From contig NZ_CP017754.1 of the NCBI RefSeq assembly GCF_001854325.1, positions 2,914,001-2,978,000 of the forward strand: a stretch of 64,000 bases of DNA, given 5' to 3'. The position numbers were made by a program, and so were the translations under genes. Of this stretch, positions 27,896 through 36,904 are shown one piece after another; position 1 is the first letter of the stretch, and every line of letters starts with the position of its first letter. The notes beneath the pieces were generated by a model. It was given only the letters and a program-made list of their open reading frames with translations, had not been told where the DNA came from and did not search any database. The stretch is from Cupriavidus malaysiensis. Lineage in GTDB: Bacteria > Pseudomonadota > Gammaproteobacteria > Burkholderiales > Burkholderiaceae.

Positions 27896-29304
27896 GCGCG
27901 TGCCCTCCTTTCCTTGTACAGCTCGCGGAACGTGCGTCCGGCCGGGGCCGGCATATCGCGCGTCTCCGTCCATCCCTTGCCCGCCAGCGGCAGGCTGGCG
28001 ATCGACTTGCCACTGCCGCCCATGCGCGCCAGCAGGCGCGCGGCGATGCGCGTGGCCAGCGCATACAGCGCCGGGCGGCCGGCAACATAGGCCCAGGCCC
28101 GCAGCGCCACGCGCTCCTGCCACGGGCGCAGGCCCCGCTCCATCTGCTTCTCGCGCAACTTGCGCAGCAGGTCCGACAAGGGAATCGAGGCCGGGCAGAC
28201 GCGGTTGCATTCGCCGCACAGTGTGGCGGCCTGCGGCAGGTCGACGGCATTGGCCAGCCCGACGTAGCTGGGTGTCAGCACGCTGCCCATCGGGCCCGGA
28301 TAGACCCAGCCGTAGGCGTGGCCGCCGATCTTCTGGTAGACCGGGCAGTGGTTCATGCAGGCACCGCAGCGGATGCAGCGCAGCATCTCCTGGAACTCGC
28401 CGCCGATCAGGCCGGCACGGCCGCCGTCGACCAGCACGAAATACATGTGCTCGGGGCCATCGCGCTCGCCTTCTGCGCGTGGTCCGGTCAGCAGCGAAAA
28501 GTAGTTCGAAATAGCCTGGCCGGTGGCCGAGCGCGGCAGCAGCCGCATCACCGTGGCCAGGTCTTCCAGCGTCGGCAGCACCTTCTCGATGCCGGTCACC
28601 GCGACATGTACGCGTGGCATCACCGTGCACATGCCCTCGTTGCCCTCATTGGTGACCACCGCCACCGAGCCGGTCTCGGCGATGATGAAGTTGCCGCCGG
28701 TGACCCCCATGTCCGCCGACAGGAACTCCGGGCGCAGCACTTCGCGCGCCTCGCGGGTCATGTCGGGAATCTCGGTCAGGCGCGGTTTGTGGTGGACCTT
28801 GGCAAACAGGTCGGCGATCTCGTCCTTGTCCTTGTGCACCACCGGCGCGATGATGTGCGAGGGCGGCTCCGAGTCGTTGATCTGCAGGATGTACTCGCCC
28901 AGGTCGGTCTCGATGCTCTGCACGCCCATCTCGCCCAGCACCTGGTTCAGCCGCATCTCCTCGGTCACCATGGACTTGCTCTTGATGACCTTCCTGACGC
29001 CGTGCTTCTGCGCGATCTCCGTCACCAGGCGCGCGGCATCTGCGGTGGTCTCGGCGAACAGCACGGTCGCGCCGCGCCGCGTGGCGTTCTCCTCGAAGGT
29101 GGCCAGCCAGACATCGAGATTCTCGAGCGCCCGGTTGCGGCGCTCCTTGAGCGCGGCGCGCGTGGCGTCGAAATCGATCTCGTGGATGGCCTCGGCGCGC
29201 GCCGTGACGAACTTGGTGGAAAGCTTCTTCAGGTTCTGCTGCAGGCGCTGGTCGGCCAGCTTCTGGCCGGCGCGCGCCTTGAATTCCATGCTGTGGACTT
29301 GCAT
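27892..29304 (-). CDS. lutB: LutB/LldF-type iron-sulfur protein for L-lactate oxidation
   Basis: 470-residue LUD-domain iron-sulfur protein. The N-terminal LUD domain spans about residues 60-300 (NRALENLDVWLATFEENATRRGATV ... MGVTGGNFIIAETGSVAVVTNEGN). Two [4Fe-4S] motifs follow, CIRCGACMNHCPVY and CGECNRVCPASI. It acts with LutA in NAD-independent oxidation of L-lactate to pyruvate. ATG 29304 begins QVHSMEF. It lies 44 bases after lutA and overlaps the small third gene by four bases. Confidence 0.94.
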   Translation of the reverse strand: MQVHSMEFKARAGQKLADQRLQQNLKKLSTKFVTARAEAIHEIDFDATRAALKERRNRALENLDVWLATFEENATRRGATVLFAETTADAARLVTEIAQKHGVRKVIKSKSMVTEEMRLNQVLGEMGVQSIETDLGEYILQINDSEPPSHIIAPVVHKDKDEIADLFAKVHHKPRLTEIPDMTREAREVLRPEFLSADMGVTGGNFIIAETGSVAVVTNEGNEGMCTVMPRVHVAVTGIEKVLPTLEDLATVMRLLPRSATGQAISNYFSLLTGPRAEGERDGPEHMYFVLVDGGRAGLIGGEFQEMLRCIRCGACMNHCPVYQKIGGHAYGWVYPGPMGSVLTPSYVGLANAVDLPQAATLCGECNRVCPASIPLSDLLRKLREKQMERGLRPWQERVALRAWAYVAGRPALYALATRIAARLLARMGGSGKSIASLPLAGKGWTETRDMPAPAGRTFRELYKERRARA

Positions 29305-29348
29305 CGTGTGATGGCCTCCGCTTCTTGCCTGCCGGGCTGTGCCGCCGT

Positions 29349-30074
29349 TCAGGCGTCGCCCGCCAGCACCTGGGCGATGTGCAGCACGCGCGTGCGTGCG
29401 TCGCCGGTACGGCGCAGGCGGCCTTCGATATTGAGGATGCAGCCGAGATCGCCCAGCACCACGGCGTCGGCGCCGCTGTCCCGGATATTGGCGCACTTCT
29501 CGTCGACGATGGCGGTCGAGATATTGCCGTACTTGACCGAGAAGGTACCGCCGAAACCGCAGCAGGCTTCGCAGTCCTTCATCTCGGTGAGCTGCACGCC
29601 CGGCAGCCTGGCCAGCAAGGCACGCGGCTGCGCCTTGACGCCGAGTTCGCGCAGGCCCGAGCAGGAATCGTGATAGGTGATGCGTCCGGCGAAATCCGAG
29701 TCGAGGGTCTCCAGGCCGGCCACGTTGACGAGGAAGTCGGTCAGTTCGTAGACGCGCTCGCGCAGGCGCTCGTAGCGGCCGTTCAGTTCCGGGTCGTCGC
29801 GCAGCAGGTCGCCATAGTGCTGGCGGATCATGCCGGCGCAGGAGCCCGAGGGCACCACCACGTAGTCGAACATCTCGAACTCGCGCAGGAACTTCTCGGC
29901 CAGGTCGCGCGCGCCCGCGCGCTCGCCGGAGTTGTAGCCCGGCTGGCCGCAGCAGGTCTGCGCCTCCGGGACCATCACCTCGCACCCGGCCTTCTCCAGC
30001 AGCTTCAGTACCGAGAACCCGATCTCCGGGCGCATGAGGTCCACCAGGCAGGTGGCGAACAGACCGACTCGCAT
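29349..30074 (-). CDS. lutA: LutA-type cysteine-rich oxidoreductase
   Basis: 241-residue protein with two CCG domains of the heterodisulfide-reductase-D type. The first cysteine set is in FATCLVDLM, AQTCCGQPGYN and SGSCAGM; the second in HDSCSGLRELG, DCEACCGFGGTFSVKY and DLGCILNIEG. These ligate unusual iron-sulfur clusters in LutA/GlcF/LldE proteins. It is the first gene of the minus-strand lut unit. An IclR-type regulator is divergent from it. Confidence 0.94.
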   Translation of the reverse strand: MRVGLFATCLVDLMRPEIGFSVLKLLEKAGCEVMVPEAQTCCGQPGYNSGERAGARDLAEKFLREFEMFDYVVVPSGSCAGMIRQHYGDLLRDDPELNGRYERLRERVYELTDFLVNVAGLETLDSDFAGRITYHDSCSGLRELGVKAQPRALLARLPGVQLTEMKDCEACCGFGGTFSVKYGNISTAIVDEKCANIRDSGADAVVLGDLGCILNIEGRLRRTGDARTRVLHIAQVLAGDA

Positions 30075-30286
30075 TGTTTCCCTTCATCGAGACCCGAAAC
30101 CCCGCAATTATGCGCCCTGGCGCCTCGACTGGCGCACATGGTGCGGCCACACGCCCGGCTTCGGCAGGGAGCCCGGCGCGGACACTCGATGAATCAACGA
30201 CTTAGCGCGGCAACGCGGCGGCGCCGCGCCCCCCCGGAAAGCGCCCAGGAGCGCGCTTCGGCTAGAGTCTTTCTACTGGGATTGCA

Positions 30287-30310
30287 TTTCACGTATTGAA
30301 ATTTTCACGA
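30287..30310. promoter_or_regulatory. Candidate IclR operator between lutA and iclR
   Basis: TTTCACG occurs twice as a direct repeat, at 30287 and 30303, sixteen bases apart. The first copy is also the left arm of TTTCA-CGTAT-TGAAA (30287-30301). It is an AT-rich patch within the 298-base divergent region between lutA and the IclR gene. The site is well placed to control both genes, but no binding data can be read from sequence. Confidence 0.5.
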
Positions 30311-30372
30311 TGCGAGATAGAATCACGTAGACGCTTAAAATCTATTGCAGGGCAGCAACGCCCGACTCTCCC

Positions 30373-31158
30373 ATGTCTGACGCTGACAAATCGCCTGGAA
30401 AGACCTCGATCCAGGTTATCGAACGCATGATGACCCTGCTGGACGCCCTCGCCCAGCACGCAGATCCGGTCAGCTTGAAAGAACTGTCTCTGACCACCGG
30501 CCTGCACCCCTCGACCGCCCACCGCATCCTCAACGACATGGTGGCCTGCCGCTTCGTCGACCGCTCCGACCCAGGCAGCTATCGGCTCGGCATGCGCCTG
30601 CTGGAGCTTGGCAATCTCGTCAAAGCCCGGCTCTCGGTACGCGAAGCGGCGCTGGCACCCATGCGCGCGCTGCATCGCGTGACCGGACAGACCGTCAACC
30701 TGTCGGTGCGCCAGGGCGACGAGATCGTCTACATCGAACGCGCCTACAGCGAGCGCTCGGGCATGCAGGTGGTGCGCGCCATCGGCGGCCGCGCGCCGCT
30801 GCACCTGACCTCGGTCGGCAAGCTGTTCCTGGCGGTCGACGAGGCGGCGCGCGTGCGCAGCTATGCCACGCGCACCGGCCTGGCCGGGCACACCCGTACC
30901 TCGATCACCGACCTGCCCAAGCTGGAGCGCGAGCTGAGCTGGGTGCGCAGCAACGGCTATGCGCGCGACAACGAGGAACTGGAGCTGGGCGTGCGCTGCA
31001 TCGCGGCCGGCATCTATGACGACTCGCGCCGCCTGATCGCCGGCCTGTCGCTGTCGGCGCCGGCCGACCGGCTGCAGGACAGCTGGCTGCAGAACCTGAA
31101 GGACACCGCGCTGCAGATCTCGCGCGGCATGGGCTACACGGCCGAGGAAAGCGCCTGA
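30373..31158 (+). CDS. IclR-family transcriptional regulator
   Basis: 261-residue IclR-type regulator. The N-terminal winged helix is at about 10-75 (IQVIERMMTLLDALAQHADPVSLKELSLTTGLHPSTAHRILNDMV). The C-terminal ligand domain carries GQTVNLSVRQGDEIVYIERA, LHLTSVGKLFLA and LELGVRCIAAGIYDDSRRLIAGLSLS. Divergent from lutAB with a repeat-bearing intergenic region, it most likely controls lactate oxidation. Other lut operons often use GntR or LldR regulators, so the link is an inference. Confidence 0.92.
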   Translation: MSDADKSPGKTSIQVIERMMTLLDALAQHADPVSLKELSLTTGLHPSTAHRILNDMVACRFVDRSDPGSYRLGMRLLELGNLVKARLSVREAALAPMRALHRVTGQTVNLSVRQGDEIVYIERAYSERSGMQVVRAIGGRAPLHLTSVGKLFLAVDEAARVRSYATRTGLAGHTRTSITDLPKLERELSWVRSNGYARDNEELELGVRCIAAGIYDDSRRLIAGLSLSAPADRLQDSWLQNLKDTALQISRGMGYTAEESA

Positions 31159-31189
31159 GCGCAAGCGCGGCCCTGGCGCCGCGCAAGCC

Positions 31190-31290
31190 TCACACCCACA
31201 GCCGGTAGATCCAGAAGGACTCGTCCTCCAGGTAGCGCCGCGTGAATTCCGCCGGCGCGAAGCCGGTGATGCGCTTGGTCGCCCGGCTCA
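31190..31290 (-). pseudogene. C-terminal remnant of an AraC-family regulator
   Basis: About 32 codons on the minus strand, ending at a TGA (31190-31192), read HLSRATKRITGFAPAEF, then TRRYLEDESFWIYRLWV. This is the last part of an AraC-type DNA-binding domain including its second helix-turn-helix. The rest of the regulator is gone: at about 31290 the sequence runs straight into a cytochrome P450 fragment on the other strand. It has no start codon and cannot be functional. Confidence 0.75.
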
Positions 31291-32185
31291 GGTGCGCCCC
31301 ACGGCGACATCGTCCACCTGGCGATCTGGCCGGAGCACCAGGTCGTCGTCAGCGATCCCGAACTGGCGCGTGAACTGCTCGTGGCCCATCACGCCGATCT
31401 CGTGCGCTGGGAACACGCCATGCACGTGTTCTCCGGACTGCAGGGTCGCAGCGTGCTCGTCGTCGAGGGTGAGTCCTGGCATGGCAAGCGCACGGCGCTG
31501 CAGCCGGCCTTCTCGCCGCGGGCGGTGCAGTCGCTGGTGCCGACCATCGTCGCAGCCTGCGACAGGCGCTGGCGCAATGGCCGACCCGGGCGCCGGCCTG
31601 GCAGGCCATGAAACCAGCGCGGCCACGCTGGCCTGGTGGGTGTGGTGCATGGCCGCGAACCCCGCCGCGCAAGCCACGGCCCGCGCGGAAGTGGAGCGCG
31701 TGCTGCAAGGACGGGCGCCCGGCGCCGACAGGCTGTCCGACTTGACCTATCTGACGCAGACCATCAAGGAAACACTGCGGCTGTACCCGACGGCGCCGGT
31801 GCTGATCAGCCGCCGCAGCAAGCGTACGCTGACCCTCGGCCCCTGGACCTTCCCGGAGCGCACCCTGTTCATGCTCCCGGTCCAGTTGATGCACCACGAT
31901 GCGCGCTGGTTCGACGAACCGCTCGCCTTCCGGCCCGAGCGCTTCGCCGCCGGCGCCCCCGACTTCCCGCGCGGCGCCTACCTGCCGTTCGGTGCCGGCC
32001 CACGGGTCTGCCTGGGGCAGCATCTGGCGATGGCAGAACTGACGGTCGCCGCAGCCATGGTGCTGCAGCGTTTTTCGCTGTCGCTGCTGCCGGACACGGG
32101 GGATGCGGGGCGGCTCGGTACCGTGCTGCACATTACCTTGCGGCCGGCCCAGCCGATGCGGCTGGGACTCGCCCCCGCGACATAG
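31291..32185 (+). pseudogene. Degraded cytochrome P450
   Basis: P450 sequence in three frames. From 31291 it reads GAPHGDIVHLAIWPEHQVVV and on to VPTIVAACD, with no N-terminus. Near 31560 the frame slips and QALAQWPTRAPAWQ follows. Near 31600 it changes again into the I-helix, LAGHETSAATLAWW, which should lie over a hundred codons further on, so an internal segment is missing. The rest runs to the stop at 32185 with the ExxR motif (KETLRLYP) and the heme loop FGAGPRVCLG intact. With no N-terminus, a frameshift and a deletion it is a dead gene. Confidence 0.85.
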
Positions 32186-32288
32186 CCACCGCACGTCCTT
32201 ACTCGCCGTCGCCCGACGCCCCGGCGTGGTCTTCGCCAGAGCTTCCAGGGCCGGCCTTCCCTTTCGCAAGACCTAGCATTAACCCTTA

Positions 32289-32317
32289 CTTATCAGATAA
32301 GCTGCAAAGCATATAAT
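32289..32317 (+). promoter_or_regulatory. Promoter and palindrome upstream of the GntR gene
   Basis: CTTATCAGATAAG (32289-32301) is a perfect 6-1-6 palindrome. A TATAAT follows at 32312-32317. TTATCA inside the palindrome, 16 bases before TATAAT, can serve as -35, so a bound repressor would block the polymerase. The ATG lies only eight bases after the -10, so a transcript starting at the normal distance would have almost no leader. Confidence 0.65.
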
Positions 32318-32324
32318 CGGCTCC

Positions 32325-33050
32325 ATGCGTACCCGAGCCGTCACTCTCACCGAACAGGTCACCCAGCAGTTGAGCGCGGAGATCGCCCGCGGCGACTACC
32401 CGCTCGGCAGCCGCTTGCCGAGCGGCCGCCAGTTGGCGGAACGCTTCGGTGTCAGCGCCGCCGTGATCCGCGAGGTCACCGAGCACCTGCGTGCGCAGGG
32501 GCTGGTGGAAAGCCGCCAGGGTCTGGGCTGCATGGTGCGCGCGCGCACCGGCAGTGCCGGCTTCCGCCTGCCGGCACAACTGGCCGTGGACCGAGAGGAG
32601 ATGGCCAGCCTCTATGAATTGCGGCTCGAGCTCGAAGGCGCGGCCGCTGCCCTGGCGGCGTTGCGGCGCACGCAGCAGGACCTCGACTCGCTGTCGGACC
32701 TGCTGCAAGGCCTGCGCCAGCGCCTGCTGGAACCGCAGCCGGCCGCCGACCTCGACACGTCCTTCCATATCGCGATTGCTGCCGCCACGCACAACAAGTA
32801 CTACCAGCAGTTGCTGCAGTACTTGAACGTGCAGTTGCACGACGCCGTGCGCACCGCGCGCAGCAATACGCTGCGCCAGTCGGGACTGGCCGAAGCCGTG
32901 CACGAGGAGCATGTAGCCGTGTTCGCCGCCATCGAGGCAGGCGACCCCGTGCGCGCCCGGGCCGCCGCCGAGGCCCATCTGCGCGGCGCGGCCGCCCGCC
33001 TCGGCCTGCGGCTGGAAGGCAATGGCCCCCTGCCCCCGGTCCCGGCCTGA
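32325..33050 (+). CDS. GntR-family (FCD) regulator
   Basis: 241-residue FadR-type regulator. The winged helix is at about 8-72 (LTEQVTQQLSAEIARGDYPLGSRLPSGRQLAERFGVSAAVIREVTEHLRAQGLVESRQGLG). An FCD helical ligand domain follows, with metal-ligand-type residues in DTSFHIAIAAATHN and VHEEHVAVFAAIEAGD. It precedes the FAD-linked dehydrogenase by 64 bases in the same direction and probably controls it, responding to a 2-hydroxy acid. The upstream palindrome suggests autoregulation. Confidence 0.92.
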   Translation: MRTRAVTLTEQVTQQLSAEIARGDYPLGSRLPSGRQLAERFGVSAAVIREVTEHLRAQGLVESRQGLGCMVRARTGSAGFRLPAQLAVDREEMASLYELRLELEGAAAALAALRRTQQDLDSLSDLLQGLRQRLLEPQPAADLDTSFHIAIAAATHNKYYQQLLQYLNVQLHDAVRTARSNTLRQSGLAEAVHEEHVAVFAAIEAGDPVRARAAAEAHLRGAAARLGLRLEGNGPLPPVPA

Positions 33051-33114
33051 CGGCGGCGTGCCGGCAGCCGGCACGCCGCATCCATTTCCCTGAACCCGAC
33101 CCTCCCGCCCGATC

Positions 33115-34527
33115 ATGCAACCTGACGATTTCCTGCCCCGCCTCGTGGAGGCGCTCGGCCCCGATACGGTGGTCACCCGCCCGGAAGACATCGCCCCCTG
33201 GCTCGCCGACTGGCGCGGCCTCTATCGGGGCCAGGCACAGGCGGTGGTACGCCCGCGCCGCGTCGAGGAAGTGTCGCGCGCGCTCGCCCTGTGCCAGCAG
33301 GCCGCGGTACCGGTGGTGCCGCGCGGCGGCAATACCGGACTGTGCGGCGCCGCCACGCCGGATGGCAGCCCCCGCAACGTGGTGCTGAGCCTGGACCGCA
33401 TGAACGCGATCCGCTCGATCGACACCATCGCCAACACCATGGTGGCCGAGGCCGGCTGCATCCTGGGCAACCTGCGCCGCGCCGCCGAGGCCGAGCACCG
33501 GCTGCTGCCACTGAGCCTGGCAGCGGAAGACTCCTGCCAGATCGGCGGCAACCTCGCCACCAACGCCGGTGGCGTCAATGTGGTCCGCTACGGCATGACG
33601 CGCGAACTGGTGCTGGGCATCGAAGCCGTGCTGCCTACCGGTGAGGTGTTCCACGGCCTGCGGGCCTTGCGCAAGGACAATACCGGCTACGACCTCAAGC
33701 AATTGCTGATCGGCTCGGAAGGCACGCTGGGCGTCATCACCGCAGCCGCGCTGCGCCTGCTGCCGCGCACCGACGTGCGCAGCGTGGTGCTGGCCGCCGT
33801 GGAGTCCCCGGCGCAGGCCCTGTCGCTGTTCTCGCTGCTCTACGCCCGCTGCGGCGCGCGCCTGCAGGCCTTCGAGTTCTTCACCGGGGACTGCGTGGAC
33901 CTCGTGCTGGCCCATGCCGAAGGCGTGCAGGAGCCGTTTGCCACGCGTTACCCCGGCTATGTGCTGGTGGAGTTGGCCGACACGACCGACGAGTCCGCGC
34001 TCGGCGCCCTGCTCGAGCAAGTGATCGGCACGGCGCTGGATGACGGCTTATGCCTCGACGCCGCGGTCTCGGCCTCGCTGGCGCAATTGCAGGCCCTGTG
34101 GAAGCTGCGCGAAGAGATCTCGGAAGCGCAACGGGCCGACGGTCCCCACCTGAAGCATGACGTCTCGTTGCCGATCGAACGGATCCCGGCCTTCATGGAC
34201 AGCATGGCGCAGCGGGTGGCCCGGCTCGATCCCGGCATCCGCCCCTTCATCTTCGGCCACTTCGGCGACGGCAACCTGCACTACAACCTCTCGCGCCCGG
34301 CCGGCGCCGGCCCCGACTGGGCCACCCGGCACGGCAAGGCGGTCACGGCGGAAGTGATCGACGAAGTGGTGCGCTATGGCGGCAGCATCAGCGCCGAGCA
34401 CGGCATCGGCCAGCTCAAGCGTGATGACTTCCTGCGCACCAAGGATCCGCTGGAGTTGCGGCTGATGAGCGAGATCAAGCGGGTCTTCGACCCCGCAGGC
34501 ATCATGAACCCGGGCAAGCTGCTCTGA
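33115..34527 (+). CDS. FAD-linked D-2-hydroxyacid dehydrogenase (D2HGDH/GlcD type)
   Basis: 470-residue flavoprotein of the vanillyl-alcohol-oxidase fold. The N-terminal FAD domain has VVPRGGNTGLCGAATP and CQIGGNLATNAGGVNVVRYG. The C-terminal catalytic part has FGHFGDGNLHYN and the closing SAEHGIGQLKRD and FDPAGIMNPGKLL. These fit D-2-hydroxyglutarate dehydrogenase and D-lactate or glycolate dehydrogenases; the substrate cannot be chosen from sequence. The GntR neighbour and a strong terminator make it a two-gene unit. Confidence 0.92.
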   Translation: MQPDDFLPRLVEALGPDTVVTRPEDIAPWLADWRGLYRGQAQAVVRPRRVEEVSRALALCQQAAVPVVPRGGNTGLCGAATPDGSPRNVVLSLDRMNAIRSIDTIANTMVAEAGCILGNLRRAAEAEHRLLPLSLAAEDSCQIGGNLATNAGGVNVVRYGMTRELVLGIEAVLPTGEVFHGLRALRKDNTGYDLKQLLIGSEGTLGVITAAALRLLPRTDVRSVVLAAVESPAQALSLFSLLYARCGARLQAFEFFTGDCVDLVLAHAEGVQEPFATRYPGYVLVELADTTDESALGALLEQVIGTALDDGLCLDAAVSASLAQLQALWKLREEISEAQRADGPHLKHDVSLPIERIPAFMDSMAQRVARLDPGIRPFIFGHFGDGNLHYNLSRPAGAGPDWATRHGKAVTAEVIDEVVRYGGSISAEHGIGQLKRDDFLRTKDPLELRLMSEIKRVFDPAGIMNPGKLL

Positions 34528-34555
34528 CGCGGCTGCGCCGCACAGGCTGCAAAAA

Positions 34556-34587
34556 ACAAAGCGCCGGTCGATCGACCGGCGCTTTGT
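34556..34587. terminator. Bidirectional intrinsic terminator
   Basis: A 32-base perfect palindrome around a central CGATCG, with an A-run on the left and a T-rich right end (CTTTGTCTT). It separates the convergent dehydrogenase and endopeptidase genes and can serve both. Confidence 0.9.
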
Positions 34588-34611
34588 CTTACGTGCACCC
34601 GCTGCCCGGGA

Positions 34612-35808
34612 TCAGGTCCCGCGAGGTTGCTGCGACGCCAGCACCGCCTGCGGCGACGTCGGACCCTGGGTCAGATTGGGTGCTCCGGGAAAGGGGCGCG
34701 GCTGGATCGACGGCGAGTGCTCCAGCCAGTCGCGCACGCGGGTGGCATCGGCGAAGCGCGACAGCTTGCCGACCGAGTCCAGGAACACCATCACGACATT
34801 GCGGCCGTGCACGCGCGCCTGCATCACCAGGCACTGGCCGGCCTCGGAAATGAAGCCCGTCTTCTGCAGGCCGATATCCCAGTTGCCACCGCGCACCAGG
34901 CGGTTCGTGCTGACATAGTGCAGCGGGCGGCCCAGCACGTTGACCTCGTACTCGGTCTGGGTGGAGAACTCGCGGATGGTCGGGTTGCGGTAGGCCGCAT
35001 TGACCAGGCGCGCCAGGTCGACCGCGCTGGAGACGTTGCTGCTCGACAGGCCGTTCGAGTCGACGTAGTGCGTGTCGTTCATGCCCAGCTCGCGCGCCTT
35101 GCGGTTCATCGCCTGCACGAAGGCAGGCAGGCCGCCCGGATAGTTGCGGCCGAGCGCCGAGGCGGCGCGGTTTTCCGAAGACATCAGCGCCAGCAGCAGC
35201 ATGTCGTGGCGGCTGAGCTGGGCGCCGAAACGCAGGCGCGAGCCACTGTGCTTCTCGGTATCGCGGTCTTCCTCGGTGATGGTGAGCATCTCATCCATCG
35301 GCTGGCGCGCCTCCAGCACCACCGTCGCCGTCATCAGCTTGGTGATCGAGGCGATCGGCAGCACCGCATTGGGGTTCTTCTGGAACAGCACCTCATTGGT
35401 GTCCTGGTCCATCACCAGCGCCACGCTGGAACGCAGCGCCAGCGCGTCGGCGGTCTCGCGCAGGCCGAGCGCCTCGCCCATCGAGGGCTTGGCCGGCGTG
35501 AAGGCGGTGCGCACCGGCACCGCCTGGCGCTGCGTCACCACGTGACGCTTGCCGTTCTTCAGCACCACCACCTTGCGGGTGGCGCCTTCCGCCTTGGCGG
35601 ACTTCTTGGCCGCGCCAGCGGCGGCCGTCTTCTTCGTGCTCTTGCTCGTCTTCTTGGCCGTCTTACTGGTCTTGCCGTTCGATCCGGCGTCGGCCGCGTG
35701 CGCCACGGGCACGGCGAGCAGGGACGCGGACACCATCACGGCAGTGGCGGCGGAGGACAACGAGGAGAGGCCGAAGAATCTCAGGAATGGGGAATCGGAC
35801 CGGGACAT
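34612..35808 (-). CDS. pbpG: PBP7-type D-alanyl-D-alanine endopeptidase
   Basis: 398-residue periplasmic penicillin-binding protein of the S11 peptidase family that cleaves peptide cross-links in murein. The signal peptide ends at AHA (residue 38), followed by a Lys/Ala/Ser/Thr-rich linker to about 75. Catalytic motifs: Ser154-x-x-Lys157 (SITK), Ser211-Glu-Asn213 and Lys316-Thr-Gly318. The dimer-type sequences LPIASITKLMTATVVL and LMSSENRAASALGRNYPGG are typical. It lacks the C-terminal amphipathic anchor of PBP5, which fits PBP7. The basic linker is longer than in E. coli. Confidence 0.94.
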   Translation of the reverse strand: MSRSDSPFLRFFGLSSLSSAATAVMVSASLLAVPVAHAADAGSNGKTSKTAKKTSKSTKKTAAAGAAKKSAKAEGATRKVVVLKNGKRHVVTQRQAVPVRTAFTPAKPSMGEALGLRETADALALRSSVALVMDQDTNEVLFQKNPNAVLPIASITKLMTATVVLEARQPMDEMLTITEEDRDTEKHSGSRLRFGAQLSRHDMLLLALMSSENRAASALGRNYPGGLPAFVQAMNRKARELGMNDTHYVDSNGLSSSNVSSAVDLARLVNAAYRNPTIREFSTQTEYEVNVLGRPLHYVSTNRLVRGGNWDIGLQKTGFISEAGQCLVMQARVHGRNVVMVFLDSVGKLSRFADATRVRDWLEHSPSIQPRPFPGAPNLTQGPTSPQAVLASQQPRGT

Positions 35809-35978
35809 GATTCGTTCAGCGCATCAGGGATGGCGCCAGTTTAGGAAAAGTTGAAATTGTTAGCAAGATTAGAGACTTACGATCGCTCCTTAAAGTTCGA
35901 TTTGCAAACATTTCCACGATGCGATAAATGTTATGCAAAAAGCACTCATCGGCCGGATTCCCCAGTCACCCAACGAAA

Positions 35979-36001
35979 CAGGCGATCCACCGGATCGCCT
36001 G
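35979..36001 (-). terminator. Possible weak terminator after the nitroreductase gene
   Basis: Ten-base arms CAGGCGATCC and GGATCGCCTG around ACC, in the 279-base region between two minus-strand genes. On the minus strand only three T's follow, so termination would be weak. The rest of the region is AT-rich near 35850-35940 and should hold the pbpG promoter; no gene was seen there. Confidence 0.35.
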
Positions 36002-36087
36002 CGGGACCATGCCCGGAAACGACTCGTCAGCCACAAACACAAGGTGGGAGGCCGGTTACGGCGCTCCCTCGCGATGTCACTGCGGTC

Positions 36088-36837
36088 TCAACTGAGAAAA
36101 CGCGCGAACCCGCTGACCGGTTCACGTTCCGTGCTCAATTGATTGGCGATGGCATCCGGATCGGCGTAACCGAGGGACATCCCGCACACCACCATCTCGT
36201 CTTCCGTCAGGCGCAGATGATCGCCGATGACGCGATGGAAGCGCGCAAAGGCCGCCTGTGGACAGGTATCCAGCCCGCGCGCCCGCGCCGCGATCATCAG
36301 GCTCTGCAGGAACATGCCGTAATCGAGCCAGCTGCCCTGCTCCATGATGCGGTCGATGGTGAAGATCAATCCGACCGGCGCGTCGAAGAAGCGGAAGTTA
36401 CGCGCATGCTGCTCGTGCATGCGCGCCTTGTCCTCGCGGCTGATCTCCAGCAATTCATAGAGATCCCAGCCCACCTTGCGGCGCCGCGCCAGATAGGGAT
36501 CGATCCACTCGCGCGGATAGTAGGGATATTCTTCCAGATACTTGCTGTCGCGCTCCGGATCGTCGTAGGCCGCCAGCACATCGGCGCACAGGCGCGCCTT
36601 GGCATCGCCGGTCAGCACGTAGACGCGCCAAGGCTGGGAATTGGTACCGGACGGTGCGCGGCTGGCCACGCCGAGGATGTCCTCCACCGTCTCGCGCGGC
36701 ACCGGGGTATCGAGGAAAGCGCGCACCGAGCGCCGGGTGAGGATGGCCCGGTCGACCGCCGCCACCTCGTCGGGCAGCGGGCCTTGCGGCTCCACGGACC
36801 TTGCTTGCTTCAGGACTTGCTTGACGGCTTGCTTCAC
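36088..36837 (-). CDS. Nitroreductase-family FMN oxidoreductase
   Basis: 249-residue nitroreductase-fold flavoprotein. The FMN-binding N-terminus reads AILTRRSVRAFLDTPVPRETVEDILGVASRAPSGTNSQPW, and the late LDTCPQAAFA and GMSLGYADPDA are family marks. It reduces nitro compounds or quinones with NAD(P)H; the physiological substrate is unknown. The start is taken as GTG 36837 with GAGGTG eight bases upstream; no ATG precedes the domain. The first residues are a short VKQ/LKQ repeat. It is the last of four co-directional genes. Confidence 0.9.
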   Translation of the reverse strand: MKQAVKQVLKQARSVEPQGPLPDEVAAVDRAILTRRSVRAFLDTPVPRETVEDILGVASRAPSGTNSQPWRVYVLTGDAKARLCADVLAAYDDPERDSKYLEEYPYYPREWIDPYLARRRKVGWDLYELLEISREDKARMHEQHARNFRFFDAPVGLIFTIDRIMEQGSWLDYGMFLQSLMIAARARGLDTCPQAAFARFHRVIGDHLRLTEDEMVVCGMSLGYADPDAIANQLSTEREPVSGFARFLS

Positions 36838-36904
36838 GGCTGGTTCACCTCGCCGGCCCCTCGCCTTCCCGCCCCGTGCGGCAGGTGCGCCACGGCACCC
36901 TGCC

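Noticed and set aside
35933..36142. A 69-codon plus-strand frame in the gap after pbpG
   Set aside because: It overlaps the end of the nitroreductase gene, has no ribosome site and no recognised family.
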